64,000 nucleotides of DNA, from positions 90,863,364 to 90,927,363 of the forward strand of contig NC_067196.1 in assembly GCF_000699445.3 (NCBI RefSeq). Reading direction: 5' to 3'. The translations under genes and the position numbers were made by a program. Under the pieces are notes generated by a model. It made no database searches and had not been told where the DNA came from. It saw nothing but the letters and a program-made list of their open reading frames with translations. The first letter of the stretch is position 1; every line of letters starts with the position of its first letter. Of the stretch, positions 33,583 through 46,000 are shown one piece after another. This DNA is from Schistosoma haematobium. Its lineage: Eukaryota > Platyhelminthes > Trematoda > Strigeidida > Schistosomatidae.

Positions 33583-34689
33583 GGAATTTTCTTTTGTTAA
33601 AGTACTAATTCTATGAGGAAATATAAATAAAGAATAATTAAGATTGTGTAATAGAAAAACTATATTGTTAGATTACTTAATACGAATAATAATAACAATA
33701 GACTTAACAAGTTAGTAACGAATTATAACGTGAATGTGATATGATTCAAGTGCTTTTGTTACTTTTGTTCATTAAAGGTCACAGACGTGTAGGGAATAAG
33801 TAAAGTGATATCATGAGCACTTATGAGTTAGACAATGAGAATGTGACACATCAGTAAAGGGGAAATGTAGTAATAATACGAATGATCATACGTTCATTGA
33901 AATCGAACGTATTTCGAATGATCATTAATTTTGCTATGAATCACTTAGTAGTAGTTAGTAATAGATTAAGATTCAAAATTCTGTTTTTGTCTCCTTATAA
34001 ACCATAGAAACGTTTAACATACACATAAAATGATCCATTTATTAAGTGTAAGCATATGTGACTTTGAATCAGAACGATTGTCTTTCAATTTTAACCCATT
34101 TCTCTAGGTTGACTGATAAGTCTGCATTATTGATAGTCAATAATATCTATTCCTTGATGAAATTACTTTCTGCAGTGCTATTCGATACTCCGAGAACACA
34201 CAATGAAATTAGAATGATTTGTGAATTGTTGTTCTGTCTACTGAACAGTAACTAACTGCTATCCAGTTTCTCAAATGAACGGAAAGTTTTTCATCTGGTT
34301 TATTTTCTATCTGTTGAAATAACCGTCTAAATATTATCATACATCATATTTACTTTTCGGTGATGAACAACACCTCTCAATGCATAGAAAAACGTATCAT
34401 TATGATGGGACTCTTTAGATCGTAAACATTAGTTTTGACATCTTCATTATGCAATTGAAAGTTTAATGGGTTGTGTCTTTATGATGCTTATAAAGCCTAT
34501 CTACATTAACATTCATATGATGTAAAGATAATGCTTCTGAGAAACATAGATGTTACCTGGAAATATGTACTTGGTGTTATGAACTAGTGTAGAAACATAA
34601 TTTGCCGTAAATCAACTACTTAAAATCGAAACACCGCTCCAGTCATTTAGATTGATGTCTGCATTGTAACTTGACCGATGAAGTTGATA
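33583..34689. other. AT-rich stretch, nothing recognised
   Basis: No coding signal. The frame 34058-34255 has no supporting features. Confidence 0.45.
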
Positions 34690-34935
34690 TTTGGCTGGAG
34701 AATCCTCGGTGGGCGCTTTTTCTTGTGCTTGTGGAGGAGCCGATCTGAATAATTTATTATGGAATGCTGGCAAATTATTATTAATTGAGGCTAAACCAGT
34801 TAAGCTGCAAGTTGATGCGGGGTCTGACGTAACATTAATTTCTAGAGAAACGTGGATAAAACTTGTTTGACCTCAATTTCAACCTACATATTATGATGCA
34901 AAGGGTGCCTGTGATGCTTGAATGAACTAATGATT
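34690..34935 (+). pseudogene. Gypsy element A, protease remnant
   Basis: Codes K-L-Q-V-D-A-G-S-D-V-T-L-I-S, the aspartic protease active site with DAGS instead of DTGS. Stop follows soon. Its RT and integrase remnants lie at 37805-38228 and 38518-38715, on the other side of Gypsy element B. Confidence 0.65.
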
Positions 34936-35048
34936 CCTTTGTACGGTGTGAACGACACACGTGTAAAACTCCTCACACTAGTCAAAGCACTACCGTGCGA
35001 ATTCAACAGGTACGTAGCACCTAGTATATTTACTAGTGTTTTTCTGAA

Positions 35049-35372
35049 CACTACAAAACACGGAAACGATATATCTATAAACGCGGAGACCTAATCGATA
35101 GACAAAGTTTAGACCAAATCCTTAATAACATCCGCCTGCAACACGGTTCTGCAACGGACATATTGCAACGAATGAGAAAGATTATCGGCCAAAAGCCCTT
35201 CAATAGTGGCCTGTTCAAACAACTTTCCTTATCCAAACTTCCTGAGCAGGTGCAACCTGTACTGTTTTCGTTTCAAAACAACGCCTTAGACGAGCTGGCT
35301 GCATCTGCCGACCGCATTTTAGAAATCACGAAATCTAATGTCGAGGTTTTTCCCTCAAAGAAAAGCCTCTAA
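35049..35372 (+). pseudogene. Gypsy B gag, C-terminal part
   Basis: Contains L-Q-R-M-R-K-I-I-G, L-P-E-Q-V-Q-P-V-L and L-D-E-L-A-A-S-A-D-R-I, the capsid-end pattern of Gypsy Gag proteins. No zinc knuckle. Confidence 0.7.
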
Positions 35373-35494
35373 CGACTCAGAATGACGTAACAGAGTTATG
35401 TCATACCCTTACACGTTATCTTAAATTTCGTAGCGATCTGTCTCTAGACCACGAGAGACTGATAATCCCGACTGGTACTGGCATCATAACCAGT

Positions 35495-35854
35495 ATGAAA
35501 AGTCTCCCAGAAATTGAAGGAAACCTTGCAATTTTCTTCGTCGGTAGTGGCGCAGAAGTTAGCGTTCTTCCTTCAAATTCTAACGATCGTCTTCACGAAT
35601 CGGCTTTAAACTTACAGGCGGCAAACGGAAAGACTATCACCATATACGGTATAACGTACGTTTCCCTTAACGTGGGTTTACGCAAACCTATACACTGGAT
35701 CTTCGTTGTTGCAGATGTTTCTATGCCAATCATTAATATAAACCTTCTACAACACCAGAATCCATTCATCGATACGCGCAAACGAAGGCCAGTAGACGGA
35801 AACAATAATTTATCTGTTTGCGTATCTTCTTTTCTGGTTGCGGATTATCTCTAG
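35495..35854 (+). pseudogene. Gypsy B aspartic protease, active site lost
   Basis: F-V-G-S-G-A-E-V-S-V-L-P where an active enzyme needs D-S/T-G-A: the catalytic aspartate is G here. Later part (I-I-N-I-N-L-L) fits the flap-side end of the domain. Stop at 35852. Confidence 0.75.
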
Positions 35855-35996
35855 TCACAACTAAGCATACGATAGACCCATTCTATCAACAATTACTCGA
35901 TAAGTATCCCGGAATACACCAAACGCAACCAAAGTAGCCGTGTGTGACCAGCAACAGTACACATCACATCATATCACATTAACGATTTGAGTTACC

Positions 35997-37253
35997 TTGA
36001 AGAAGGTCTTTTCGAAAACCGCCTTGGTTAAAGCGTATAACCAAGTCTCTATGGCTACTGACGATAGTCCGAAAACAGCTATCATTACTCCATTTGGACT
36101 CTATGAATTTTTGCGAATGTCTTTCGGTCTAAGAAACGCTGCTCAAACGTTAAAAAGGTTCGTAGACGACGTTTTTCGAGGTCTCAATTTCGTACATGCG
36201 TATGTTGACGACTGCCTAATCGCAAGTCCGGACAGAAAATCACATCTCAAGCATCTGGATCTTGTTTTCGAACGACTACAAAACCACGGTATTACTGTAA
36301 ACGTTCAGAAATGCCGAATCGGAGCTGACTCATCAAACTTCCTAGGACACACTATAGATGCTCAGGGCATTTGACCCCTTAGGACCAAAGTGGTGGCAAT
36401 TATGGATTACCCAGAACCGACCATGATCAAGCAACTACGAACATTTAACGGCCTTGTAAGTTTCTACAGACGATTCATACCGAAATGCGCTTCACTCATG
36501 AAACCGCTAACCGACCAACTTCGTGGAAACGCGAAATCCATTAATTTGAACGACAACGCACGAAAAGCATTCTCCACAATTAAGGAACTCATCGCTAAAG
36601 CAACAATGCGTGCATATCAGGACACCCGAGCACCCATTAGCATCGTAGTAGACGCATCCGACTCAGCAATCGGAGGAGTCTTACAACAAAGGGTTAACAA
36701 CTCCTGACAACCATTGCCATTTTTCTCTAGACGGTTGCTAGACACCGAATCGAGGTACAGTACATTCGGTAGGGAACTCCCAACCATGTATTGTTCTGTA
36801 AGACATTTTCGACACTCCATCGCAGGTCGTGAATTCACTCTTTTCACTGACCATAAACCGCTCACCCTCCCTCTAAGCTATCCTTTAGAGAAGTACTCTC
36901 CCCATGAAATTCGACAACTGGACCACATTTCGCAGTTTACTTCAGATATTCAACATATTTCTAGAGCAAACAATGTAGTCGCAGACGCCTTATTTTGCAT
37001 AACTTCCTTGAACAGTTTCCAAGGAATCGACCTTATTAAACTCGCCCAGAAGACACTGATCTTCAGCGTGATTTATCGTCTACAACCCTCAAACTACGCA
37101 ACAAACAGATGGGAACAGGTAAGGAAACCTTACTTTAAGACGCATCTACAGGTAGAGATCACCCAATTGTGCCGAAACATTATCGACGCAATGTCTTCAA
37201 TACGTTGCACAAACTCTCTCATTCATGTGTTCGTGCAACCATCAAGCTTATAG
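35997..37253 (+). pseudogene. Gypsy B RT and RNase H
   Basis: One frame with in-frame stops at 36372 and 36705. RT: F-G-L-R-N-A-A-Q-T, catalytic Y-V-D-D (near 36201). RNase H: V-V-D-A-S-D-S-A-I-G-G and F-T-D-H-K-P-L. Followed by S-R-A-N-N-V-V-A-D-A-L. RT motif A (upstream D) is partly lost at the 5' side. Confidence 0.85.
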
Positions 37254-37700
37254 CAGAACGGTCTTGCTGGCCTGGTATGAATAAAGACGTAAGGGAGTGG
37301 GCGCGCTACTGTGTAAGCTGCCAAAAATCTAAGGTTATCAGACACAACAAATGTCCCTTAAGCTCTTTCAAAACTCCTGATGCTCGTTTCGACCACGTTC
37401 ACCTGGATTTGGTAGGACCCTTACCAGATTCAAATGGATACTCTTGCCTCTTGTCTTGCGTAGATCGTTTCACTCGAAGGCCAGAAGCAGTACCTATCAA
37501 GGACATCACTGCTGAAACAGTGACCTGCGCTTACAAACGCAATGCGTTCAGTTAAACCTGTTTCCATTCGACCGCGATAAACTGATGTTTTCGTTCAACC
37601 TGACTTACGATATAGTACACGCTTATTCGTACTTCGGGACTCGCATCAACGAACTTTCGAATCAGCATACGAAGGACTTTACAAAGTTCATCAACGAGAA
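37169..37700 (+). pseudogene. Gypsy B integrase, deleted core
   Basis: Zinc-binding H-x3-H and C-x2-C (H-K-L-S-H; C-V-S-C) precede H-L-D-L-V-G-P-L-P (first catalytic D) and C-V-D-R-F-T-R (second D region). After 37555 the frame breaks, and the sequence resumes with the C-terminal R-D-S-H-Q-R-T-F-E-S-A (37640 on), so the region with the catalytic E is deleted. Confidence 0.8.
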
Positions 37701-37804
37701 CCTAGGTACTGTATAATCGATCACCAGTCGTTGTAAGAAAATCTGATGGTTAGTTACGTGTATGTGGTGACCTCTCGTTTGGGTTAAATAAAGCACTACA
37801 GGAC

Positions 37805-38228
37805 CATTTATACCCTTTACCCAATCCAAGAGGATTTGTTCACTAAGTTGAGTGGATGCGCCATATTTTCGAAGACTGAATTTTCGGATGCTGTGGAAGA
37901 ACACGTAGTGAGACGGGCCAAAAATGTAAAAGATCCACCGAGAGTATAATCCCATCCATGGTAAGAGACGAACAAGCCTTGGGTCCGACTACACGTCAAT
38001 TATGCTGGAAGAGGTAGATAAATAACATAAAAGTCTGTACTGTACATCTGAAACACTGCTACGTCTCAGACAACTATTTAGTTGGTTCTAAACACCTGAT
38101 GTTTTGGTTTAAGATAACAGAACTCAAGTTACGTCGTCAGAAATTGAGTTCTGTAAACAAAATGGGATCGAAGATAATAGAACAGTTCCGCTTCAACATC
38201 GGTCAAATCACTTACCTACATACCGCGT
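37805..38228 (+). pseudogene. Gypsy element A, RT start joined to integrase
   Basis: F-T-K-L-S-G-C-A-I-F-S-K (start of RT palm) joins to V-R-L-H-V-N-Y-A-G and L-R-Q-L-F-S and S-S-E-I-E-F-C-K-Q-N-G-I-E (integrase core) with several stops. The RT/RNase H between has been deleted. Confidence 0.65.
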
Positions 38229-38229
38229 G

Positions 38230-38505
38230 AATTTTTAAGACCCTCCCGGACTCCCATAGTGTAACCCACCTTTCACCGTGCGGAGTTATAACTCTTTTAA
38301 ATGAAGTCCTTCTAAATCTCACAGTAGAGTCTAAATGTTTTTCAATTATTTTTTTCGGTTAATGCTTTCAAGCGAGTTAGTTTCCTACCTGATATGATCG
38401 CCAACCCCATACCGAACTCTCCTCTTTTATCCGGGCTTCAGACCAAAAGAAGCCTCAGAAATGATACAGGTTGAGTTATCCCAATCAAACTAGAAAGAGG
38501 AAAAT
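38230..38505 (-). mobile_element. RTE family 1 5' UTR, inserted in Gypsy A
   Basis: Reverse complement of the RTE 5' UTR found at 40226-40400 (ccggataaaagaggag, aactaactcgc). It splits the Gypsy A integrase. Confidence 0.7.
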
Positions 38506-38517
38506 ATGCTAATATTC

Positions 38518-38715
38518 TTGGGCGAGCTCTCTTAAAGATGTGAGGAGAAGATAATGTGGAAGAGGCTCTGCAACAGTTTTTAGCTTCTCATAGAATTAGA
38601 CCTAGTACAAACTGTCAAGACGGAAAACCACCGACCGAAATAATATTAGGTCAACCAATTATGACGTATTTTGATGTTTTAATCCAAAAGACTGAACGAG
38701 AGAACTATTAAGAAC
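38518..38715 (+). pseudogene. Gypsy element A, integrase end
   Basis: R-A-L-L-K-M, E-E-A-L-Q-Q-F-L-A-S-H-R and I-I-L-G-Q-P fit the C-terminal integrase region that should follow directly on 38228. Confidence 0.65.
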
Positions 38716-38744
38716 AGAAAAGGGGATTGCCCGATAATTTTAAG

Positions 38745-39990
38745 CAGGCCACTTAGTTAATAAACTCCGCCTGGAGTCCGTCAGAGGGCTACTACCTATC
38801 TCGTGCCCGGATAAAGGAGAAGCATTGGGTATGGGGTTAGCGACCTCATTCCGTAGAAGACCTTTTAAACTCCGCCCTCGGAGACTAGTTGTACAAAGAC
38901 CAAATTGTGACACTGCGGTTAATCGTCGAACAATTATTTGAGTGAAACTCAACACTGTACATCAACTTCATTGATTATGTAAAGGCATTTGACAGTGTAG
39001 ATAGGAGGACTTTATGGAAACTTCTTCGACACTCCTGAGTTTTTGAGAAGATTATCAGCATTATCCGATACTCATACGACGGACTACAGTGCAAATCGGT
39101 GCATGGAAGACGGCTGACGGATGCATTCCAAATAAGGACCGGAGTCAGACAACATTGTCTACTCTCTCCCTTCCTCTTTCTTCTAGTGGTTGACTGAATT
39201 ATGAAGATCTCGACACCTGAAGGGAAACGCGGCATACAACAGACATCTCAGAACCAATTAGACGGTCTGAACTTCGCAGATGACTTAGCCCTCCCATCGC
39301 ATACACACGAACAAATGCCGACAAGGACAGCCAATGTAGCAGCAGCCTCTGAATCAGTAGGGGAAAATCAAAGTCCTCAAATACAACACGGAGAACAGTA
39401 ATCCAATCACTCTTGATGGCGAAACTCTGGAAGATGTAGAATCCTTCACATACTTAGGAAGCGTCATCGATGAACAGGGAGGATCCGATGAAGACGTAAA
39501 GGAGAGGATTGATAAAGCAAGGGCCGCATTTCTACAATTGAAGAACATATGGAACTCAAAAAAACTTTCAACCAATATCGAAGTGAGAATCTTCAATACG
39601 AACGTCTAGGCAGTTCTACTGTACGCAGCTGAAACTTGGAGAACTACAACAACCACAATCAAGAAAGTACAAGTATTTATAAATAGCTGTCTACTCAAGA
39701 TACTCAACATCCATTGGCCGGATACCATCAGCAATAGCCTTCTGTGAGAGAGAACAAACCAACTTCCAGCTGAAGAGGAAATTAGGAAAAGACGATGGAA
39801 ATGGATAGGACATACATTACACAAATCGTCAAACTGCATCACAAGGCAAGCCCTAACTTGGAATTCTGAAGGGAAGCAGAATAGAGGAAGTCCAAGGAGC
39901 ACATTACCTCGGGAAATAGAAGCAGATATGGAAAAGTTGAATTATAATTGAAAAGAGCTGGAAATGTTTGCCCATAACAGGGTTGCACGG
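38745..39990 (+). pseudogene. RTE family 1, internally deleted copy
   Basis: 5' UTR (38765-38885) is joined directly to the RT (Q-I-V-T-L-R region near 38905). It keeps F-D-S-V-D-R-R, G-V-R-Q, F-A-D-D (near 39270), connection and the basic C-terminus R-R-W-K-W-I-G-H (near 39795). Nuclease and fingers are gone. Confidence 0.8.
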
Positions 39991-40529
39991 AGAAGTAAGT
40001 AAGTAAGTGAGTAAATGTTTTATTCTTTAAGAAGGTTAGAGTTAAAAAAGCAAGTTCAACTCTTATCAATACATGGTTTAAATGTTGCTCAATTTCAATG
40101 AGATATGATGATCGTAGTTTGTTTCTTAAAATGAATGCTGTATTTGCAATGCTATGGTGGTTTGTGCGAATGCAAAATAAATCCTTACTCTTCCACAACT
40201 TTTGACAGCTTTTCAACTAAACCTTGTATGTACAAACTCTGCCTGGAGTCCATTAGGGGGCTACTGCCGGTCGTAAACATGGATAAAAGAGGAGCATTGG
40301 GCATAAGGTTAGCGAACCCATCCCGTAGAAAACTAACTCGCTAAAAAATATCGCTAACCAGAAAAAGTTATTCAAACCTTTTAAACTCTGCTCTGGGGAT
40401 CAGAAGGTCTTCATTTGGAAGAACTATGATGCCTCATGATGAAAGCCGAGTTCTTTCAGAAGTCACGAGGCCGATGCCTCTTCTGACAACCAGAGCAACC
40501 ATTTATTTAGGTCATGGAATACTCGTACA

Positions 40530-41513
40530 ATGTGTGACACCGGGAGAGTCTTTCAAACTGCTGCAGAAATGAGGAGATACAACCTGGAGGTGCTTGGGAT
40601 CAGTGAAACACATTGGACGCAAGTTGGACAACAACGACTAACTTCAGGAGAGCTTCTGTTATACTCCGGCCATGAAGAAGAAAATGCACCACATACACAA
40701 GGAGTTGCATTGATGCTGTCCAAACAAGCTCAAACTGCACTTATAGGATGGGAATCTCATGGACCAAGGATCATCAAAGCCTCCTTCAAAACAAAGAAAG
40801 AGGGCATTTCAATGAACATCATCCAATGCTATGCGCCTACCAACGACTACAATGAAGAAGCTAAAGATCAATTCCACAATAGGCTGCAATCAATCATCGA
40901 GAAGTGCCCAACAAAGGACCTGACCATTCTGATGGAAGATTTCAACGCCAAGGTTGGAACGGACAACACTGGATATGAAGATATCATGGGACGACACGGA
41001 CTGGGAGAAAGGAACGAAAATGGTGAGAGATTTGCAAACCTATGTGTCTTCAATAAACTGGTCATTGGCGACGCCATATTCCCACATAAGCATATTCACA
41101 AAATCACATGGACTACACCGGATCACACTACGCAAAACGAAATCGACCATATTTGCATCAACAAAACGTTCAGGAGGACAATGGAAGACGTGAGAACCAA
41201 GAAAGGAGCTGATATAGCATCAGATCATCACTTGCTGGTCGCCAAGATGAAATTGAAACTCAATAACATCCCAGCAGAGGCACTAAAGGCAGACGTATCG
41301 GCAAGTGCAAGGATACTCCACATTCTCTTCAATAAGATTTGGGATGAGGAACAAGTACCAACAGACTGGAAAGAAGGACTTCTGATCAAAATACCGAAGA
41401 AAGGCGGTCTCAAAAACTGTGATAACTACAGTGGCATCACTATCCTCTCAATATCGGGAAAAGTCTTGAACAGGGTATTGTTAAACAGGATGAAGGACTG
41501 CGTAGACGCCTAA
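40530..41513 (+). pseudogene. RTE nuclease fused to RT fingers by in-frame deletion
   Basis: 327 residues. Nuclease (about 10-240): S-E-T-H-W with E26, C-Y-A-P-T, E-D-F-N at 136-139 (the family has G-D-F-N) and S-D-H at 231-233. At about residue 244 the frame jumps to N-I-P-A-E-A-L-K of the RT fingers without a stop; roughly 150 residues of linker expected in relatives are gone. Continues N-Y-S-G-I-T-I-L and stops at 41511. The RT frame carries on past it (D-Q-Q-A-G-F-R-K). Confidence 0.82.
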
Positions 41514-42719
41514 CTTCGTGATCAACAGGCAGGATTCCGTAAGGTTAGATCGTGTACAGACCAAATCGCAACTCTACGGATCATTGTGGAACAATCAGTG
41601 AATGGAATTCATCACGCTACATCAACTTTATTGATTACGAAAAGCATTTGATGACGTGAACAGAACAACACTATGGAAACTTCATCGACACTATGGCGTG
41701 CCTCAGAAGATAGTCACTATCATACGGGATTTGTATAATGGGTTAAACTGCAAAATTGTGCGTGGAGGACAATTGACAAAGTCGTTCGAAGTAAAGACCC
41801 GTTTCAGGTAAGGTTGCTTACTCTCACTTTCTCTCTTTTTCCAGATGATCGACTGGATCATGAAGACGTCAACGTCTGAAGGGAAGCACGGGATACAATG
41901 GACATCTAGGATTTAGTTGGACGATCTTGACTTCGCAGATGATCTGCCCCTTCTATCCCAAACGCAACAACAGATGCAGGAGAAGACGATTGGTGTGGCA
42001 GCAGCCTCAGCAGCAGTAGGTCTCGATATACACAAAGGGAAAAGCAAGATTCTCCAATACAACACAGCATGCACCAATCCAGTCACAATTAAGGAGACGG
42101 TTTGGAAGATGTAAAAACCGTCACATATTTGGGCAGCGTCATTGATGTACAGGGTAGATCTGATGCAGATGTGAAAGCACGGATCGGCAAAGCAAGAGCA
42201 GCATATTTACAACTGAAGAACATCTGGAACTCAAAACAACTGAATGTCAACCAACACCAAAGTCTGGATTTTCAATACAAATGTCAAGACAGTTCTTTTG
42301 TATGGGGCGGAAACCTGGAGAACTACGAAAGCCATCATCCAGAAAATACAGGTGTTTATTAACAGTTGTCTACGCAAAATACTTCAGATCCGTTGGCCGG
42401 ACACTATTAGGAACAACGTACTGTGGGAGAGGACAAATCGGATCCTAGTGGAGGAAGAAATAAGGATAGGCGCTGGAAGTGGATAGGACACACATTGAAG
42501 AAAGCACCCGACTGCGTCACAAGACAAGCCCTCACGTGGAATCCTCAGGGCCAAAGGAGAAGAGGAGGACCAAAGAACACATTACGCCGGGAAATGGAGA
42601 TAGACCTGAGAAAAATGAACAAGAATTGGATGGAATTAGGAAGGAAGTCCCAGGACAGAGTGTGTTGGAGAATGCTGGTCAGCGGCCTATGCTCCATTAG
42701 GAGTAACAGGCGGAAGTAA
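41514..42719 (+). pseudogene. RTE RT palm, connection and C-terminus
   Basis: After the stop: A-G-F-R-K-V-R-S-C-T, damaged motif A (Y-E-K..F-D-D-V near 41635), F-A-D-D at about 41932-41943, T-Y-L-G-S-V-I-D (42120 on), T-W-R-T-T and R-R-W-K-W-I-G-H. Frames change at least three times. Confidence 0.8.
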
Positions 42720-42722
42720 GTC

Positions 42723-43721
42723 AGTAAGTATATTGTATTTCACTGTCCCTTATAGTAAGGAATACGACCAGACGCTGCTAAACCCAGCAAGCTATCAGAA
42801 GAGTGTTTACCACTGACATAACTCGTTGAGTTTGAACTTCTGGCTGGCCACATCTTAGGGTCATCACTACCCCACTAGGAGGGAGAGATCTGTAGCGGTA
42901 AATAAATCCCCAAAATAAATAGCTCTGTAAGTTTTCGACATTGGATGCTGACCATATGTTTTAGTGGACTCATCTAACTGAAGGCGCTCGGTCGTGCGTC
43001 CGCACCAGATCACTTGTGGGAACGCCGTGCCTAACATCTACTGCAATCGTTAGCCAGATTATGTCAAAGGATTCTCGATATATTGGCAGTCAATAAATAT
43101 GTCTTCCGATCTCCTCGATCCTGTCTTTTGATTTCTCTTGGTGGGTACGCTTCATATTAGAAGATGTTACTGGTTAAAGCGTTGTCAAACACTGAATACC
43201 TGTGCCATCTTCAAATTAAATAGCTCAACGAGGAACAATACCACCATTCTTTGGCGCGCTTTCGAACGGGAAATTTAATCTTAACGTGATTTGCATTTAT
43301 CAAACTTTTACTGTGTTCTTACGCAACAAAAGTACCATTTCAGTTCTAAAGGATCTATCCTGAGCTATACGTTCGGTAGATTACTTTTTTTAGTTTCAGC
43401 ATGTTTATTATTTAACTGCGGTTTTGCCTCAGCCTATTATTCGGTCTTTTTGCTTTTCACGTAAAGACTAACTCAGTTTATCTCACTCGTTTTTATCCAT
43501 TTTTGTCTGTTTTCAGTGTGCTTTTTAGTGTATTTTTACGGTCTTAGGCGTTTCCAAGCATCTATAACATAGTTTGCTTCAACATAACCAATTCGCGCGC
43601 GCTACGGACTGGACGTTACTTTCAGGCCGAGGCCTTTAGTTTTATTTTTCTAGGATTCTCGCAGAGCTGAATGGATTATTTTTTACTTGGAATTATGGAA
43701 GATAACTCAATTCCTAATTAT
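42723..43721. other. unassigned, moderately GC-rich repeat-like
   Basis: 42740-43080 is less AT-rich than its neighbours and looks like an old repeat (possibly an LTR or UTR), but I cannot place it. No gene seen. Confidence 0.4.
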
Positions 43722-44395
43722 TGTAGGATCCAAACCACGTTTGGACTGCTGGACAGCTGCCTGGATAAGTTGGATACGCGCCCTCACCCGTTTGAAACCA
43801 AAACAAGGTGATTGGGTAAGATAGCGGTTCTATAATTTATCATAAATTTAAGTATACATTATTGCCTAAACAAATATAACCACACAGCTATCCAACCAAT
43901 AATTGTTTAATTGATCAAATCTAAACTACAATAAATAAGAAAGTTGATAAAGAATGCAAGAAAATTACCAATCACCACAAATAAATGTTATTCTATCCTA
44001 TCTGGATAGATCACGTACAGATTCGTTCAAAAGGTAATAATTGGTCACTCTATAACACAGAGTGTTTTAAATTCTGGAAGAGTGCTTCAATTCACAACCA
44101 AAATGCACAATTCCAGTCAACACAGGTCAAGCAATCAAAAGCAGGAACCAACCAAAATGGCTGCCGCTCAGACTTAGTATAAAGTAAAACAACATAAGTG
44201 CAGATCGGGAAGAAACATGGGGAATTAGTGAAGGTGTGGTAAAAACGAAAACTATAATAAAATACAAATATTAACAATTCAAATGTAGTCCAAAAGTTAA
44301 CAATGTACAACTAAGAAGATCAATAGGAACAAAGTGCAAGTATATACATGGAGGGATTTTCACAAACACACAAAGCATTCAAAATGGATCTTACA
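43722..44395. repeat. TGT...ACA element: solo LTR or TIR element, copy 1
   Basis: Starts TGTAGGATCC and ends GGATCTTACA, so the ends are inverted repeats. 674 bp. A shorter, inverted copy is at 62498-63050. No coding capacity. TG...CA ends and a short target duplication at the other copy favour a solo LTR; a non-autonomous TIR transposon is the alternative. Confidence 0.7.
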
Positions 44396-45300
44396 ACTAT
44401 TAACATATAAACTGTGAATTTCATTCCATGTGATAAGATCTGAGTTTACCTTATGGTATTTATGATCATATTCATACAATAATTCATATTTATATAATTA
44501 CATATATTCATTTTGATTATACGATCAAACTATGCTCTGTTATTTTGAAACCATATATAATCATATTTGACGAAGATTTGCATTTCATATCTGTATTCTA
44601 TTCTTTAAGGAATATATGGTTATATCGTATTCGGATGCTTTAACCCACGTGCTTTATGAATCTACAGGATCTATTCAAACCTCTACCTAATATCAAGAAA
44701 TATATATAACTGTGTATGTTAAAGGACTGTATTCACTATTTTACGAACTATCATTTTAATCGTATTTGGATACTATAAACCATTTAATTTCCGAAAATAC
44801 CTGTCCGATTCGGTGAGTCTGTAATAGTTTTTATCCAAAAAGTTGTTTCATATATTTGTTCATGAAGCAACATAATAATCTTAGACGGTAATAATCTTTT
44901 GAATTACTTATCCCTGCACCTCCCAATTTTTACTAATATGGACTTTCAGTTTATATATTTAACACACACACCGTACTCACTTTGATTGTTTGATACTAAC
45001 TATCGACATTTCTAAATTACTTTACTATACAAGGCTATCTTTCGTGTCATATATGTTAAAATTTATACAACTTGCTCCTTTATATTCTGTTTTGCCTCCA
45101 CACAGATACTGACATAAATATTTCATCTCCACTACTATCTTCCTGCCAATGTCATCTTTTGTTTTTGACACCACTAATCCTCACGACACATTCACTCTTG
45201 GTTAAAACATAGATTTTGATTTTTAGACTAACTTGAGCCCTCGGAATTGATTTTTCACCCCTTCTATTTCCGAATTTCTGTTCAGTCCATTTGCTCTACG
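44396..45300. other. AT-rich, probably CR1 5' region at its end
   Basis: No gene seen; the last 120 bp may be the 5' UTR of the following CR1-like element. Confidence 0.4.
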
Positions 45301-45313
45301 TCACTTTCTTATC

Positions 45314-46000
45314 ATGCCACAAGAGAAAATGAAGACCCCTGCTTCTAGGCGTTCAGCAAAACGTAGGAAAACTACACAGTTTAACAGCACTACTGACACG
45401 ATTTCCGACAGTTTCAACGAGACGAGCCACTCCGTCCATCCGGAAGCAGACAAGATTTTACCAGTTGTCTCTATTCCAGACATGTTGAAAACTCTGCTGG
45501 TAAACAGTGATGATAATCGCAACTGCAATCATATGGATGCTAGAAAAAAATTGCAAGCAGACATGAACATTCTCAATCCGCTTAAATATCTGATCAACCC
45601 CAACCTCACAGAGACACCAGATCAAATGAATGACATAAATATTTTCCTAGATCGTGTTGTATCAGAGGTATTTGAAAGAATAAGACGATCTAGCAATGCG
45701 TCTGTGTTTAATATACCGGATACACATGCCCTTAAAAATATCAAATCTAGTCTCCTTAGAGCCAGCAATATGATACACGTACCATGTGTATGCACAAGAT
45801 TAAAAAGAAGTTATCCTGGTATGCACTCACCGATCTTGTTCAAATTCAACTCACTTGTTGACGCCAGTGAATATTTAAATTCCTCCAATTCATTGAGACA
45901 AAAACAGATTTTCGAGGATATTAGGACTCTTCCGGATAAAACACCATGCCAGCGAAAAGCAGAAAGAGATAGCTACAGACCACCAGCGTCAAACTCTTAA
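45314..46000 (+). pseudogene. CR1-like a ORF1
   Basis: Genuine ATG at 45314. 228 residues, basic N-terminus (R-R-S-A-K-R-R-K), no motif I can name. After the stop another frame continues with similar composition (S-F-T-S-M-P-P-P-K), so ORF1 was longer. Assigned to the element by position. Confidence 0.6.

Larger units (their letters stand above)
34940..37790 (+). mobile_element. Gypsy-type LTR retrotransposon B (Boudicca-like), internal region
   Basis: Gag end, protease, RT, RNase H and integrase in the Gypsy order, broken by shifts and stops. No LTRs could be delimited. It sits between pieces of Gypsy element A, as in a nested insertion. Confidence 0.8.
40226..42722 (+). mobile_element. RTE family 1, best-preserved copy
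   Basis: 5' UTR 40226-40510, nuclease and RT start in one frame (40530-41513), RT palm (41514-42119) and connection plus basic tail (42102-42719), then 3' end. Lacks the usual linker between nuclease and RT. Confidence 0.85.

Noticed and set aside
36617..36865. Minus-strand 82-residue frame
   Set aside because: Antisense shadow of the Gypsy RNase H.
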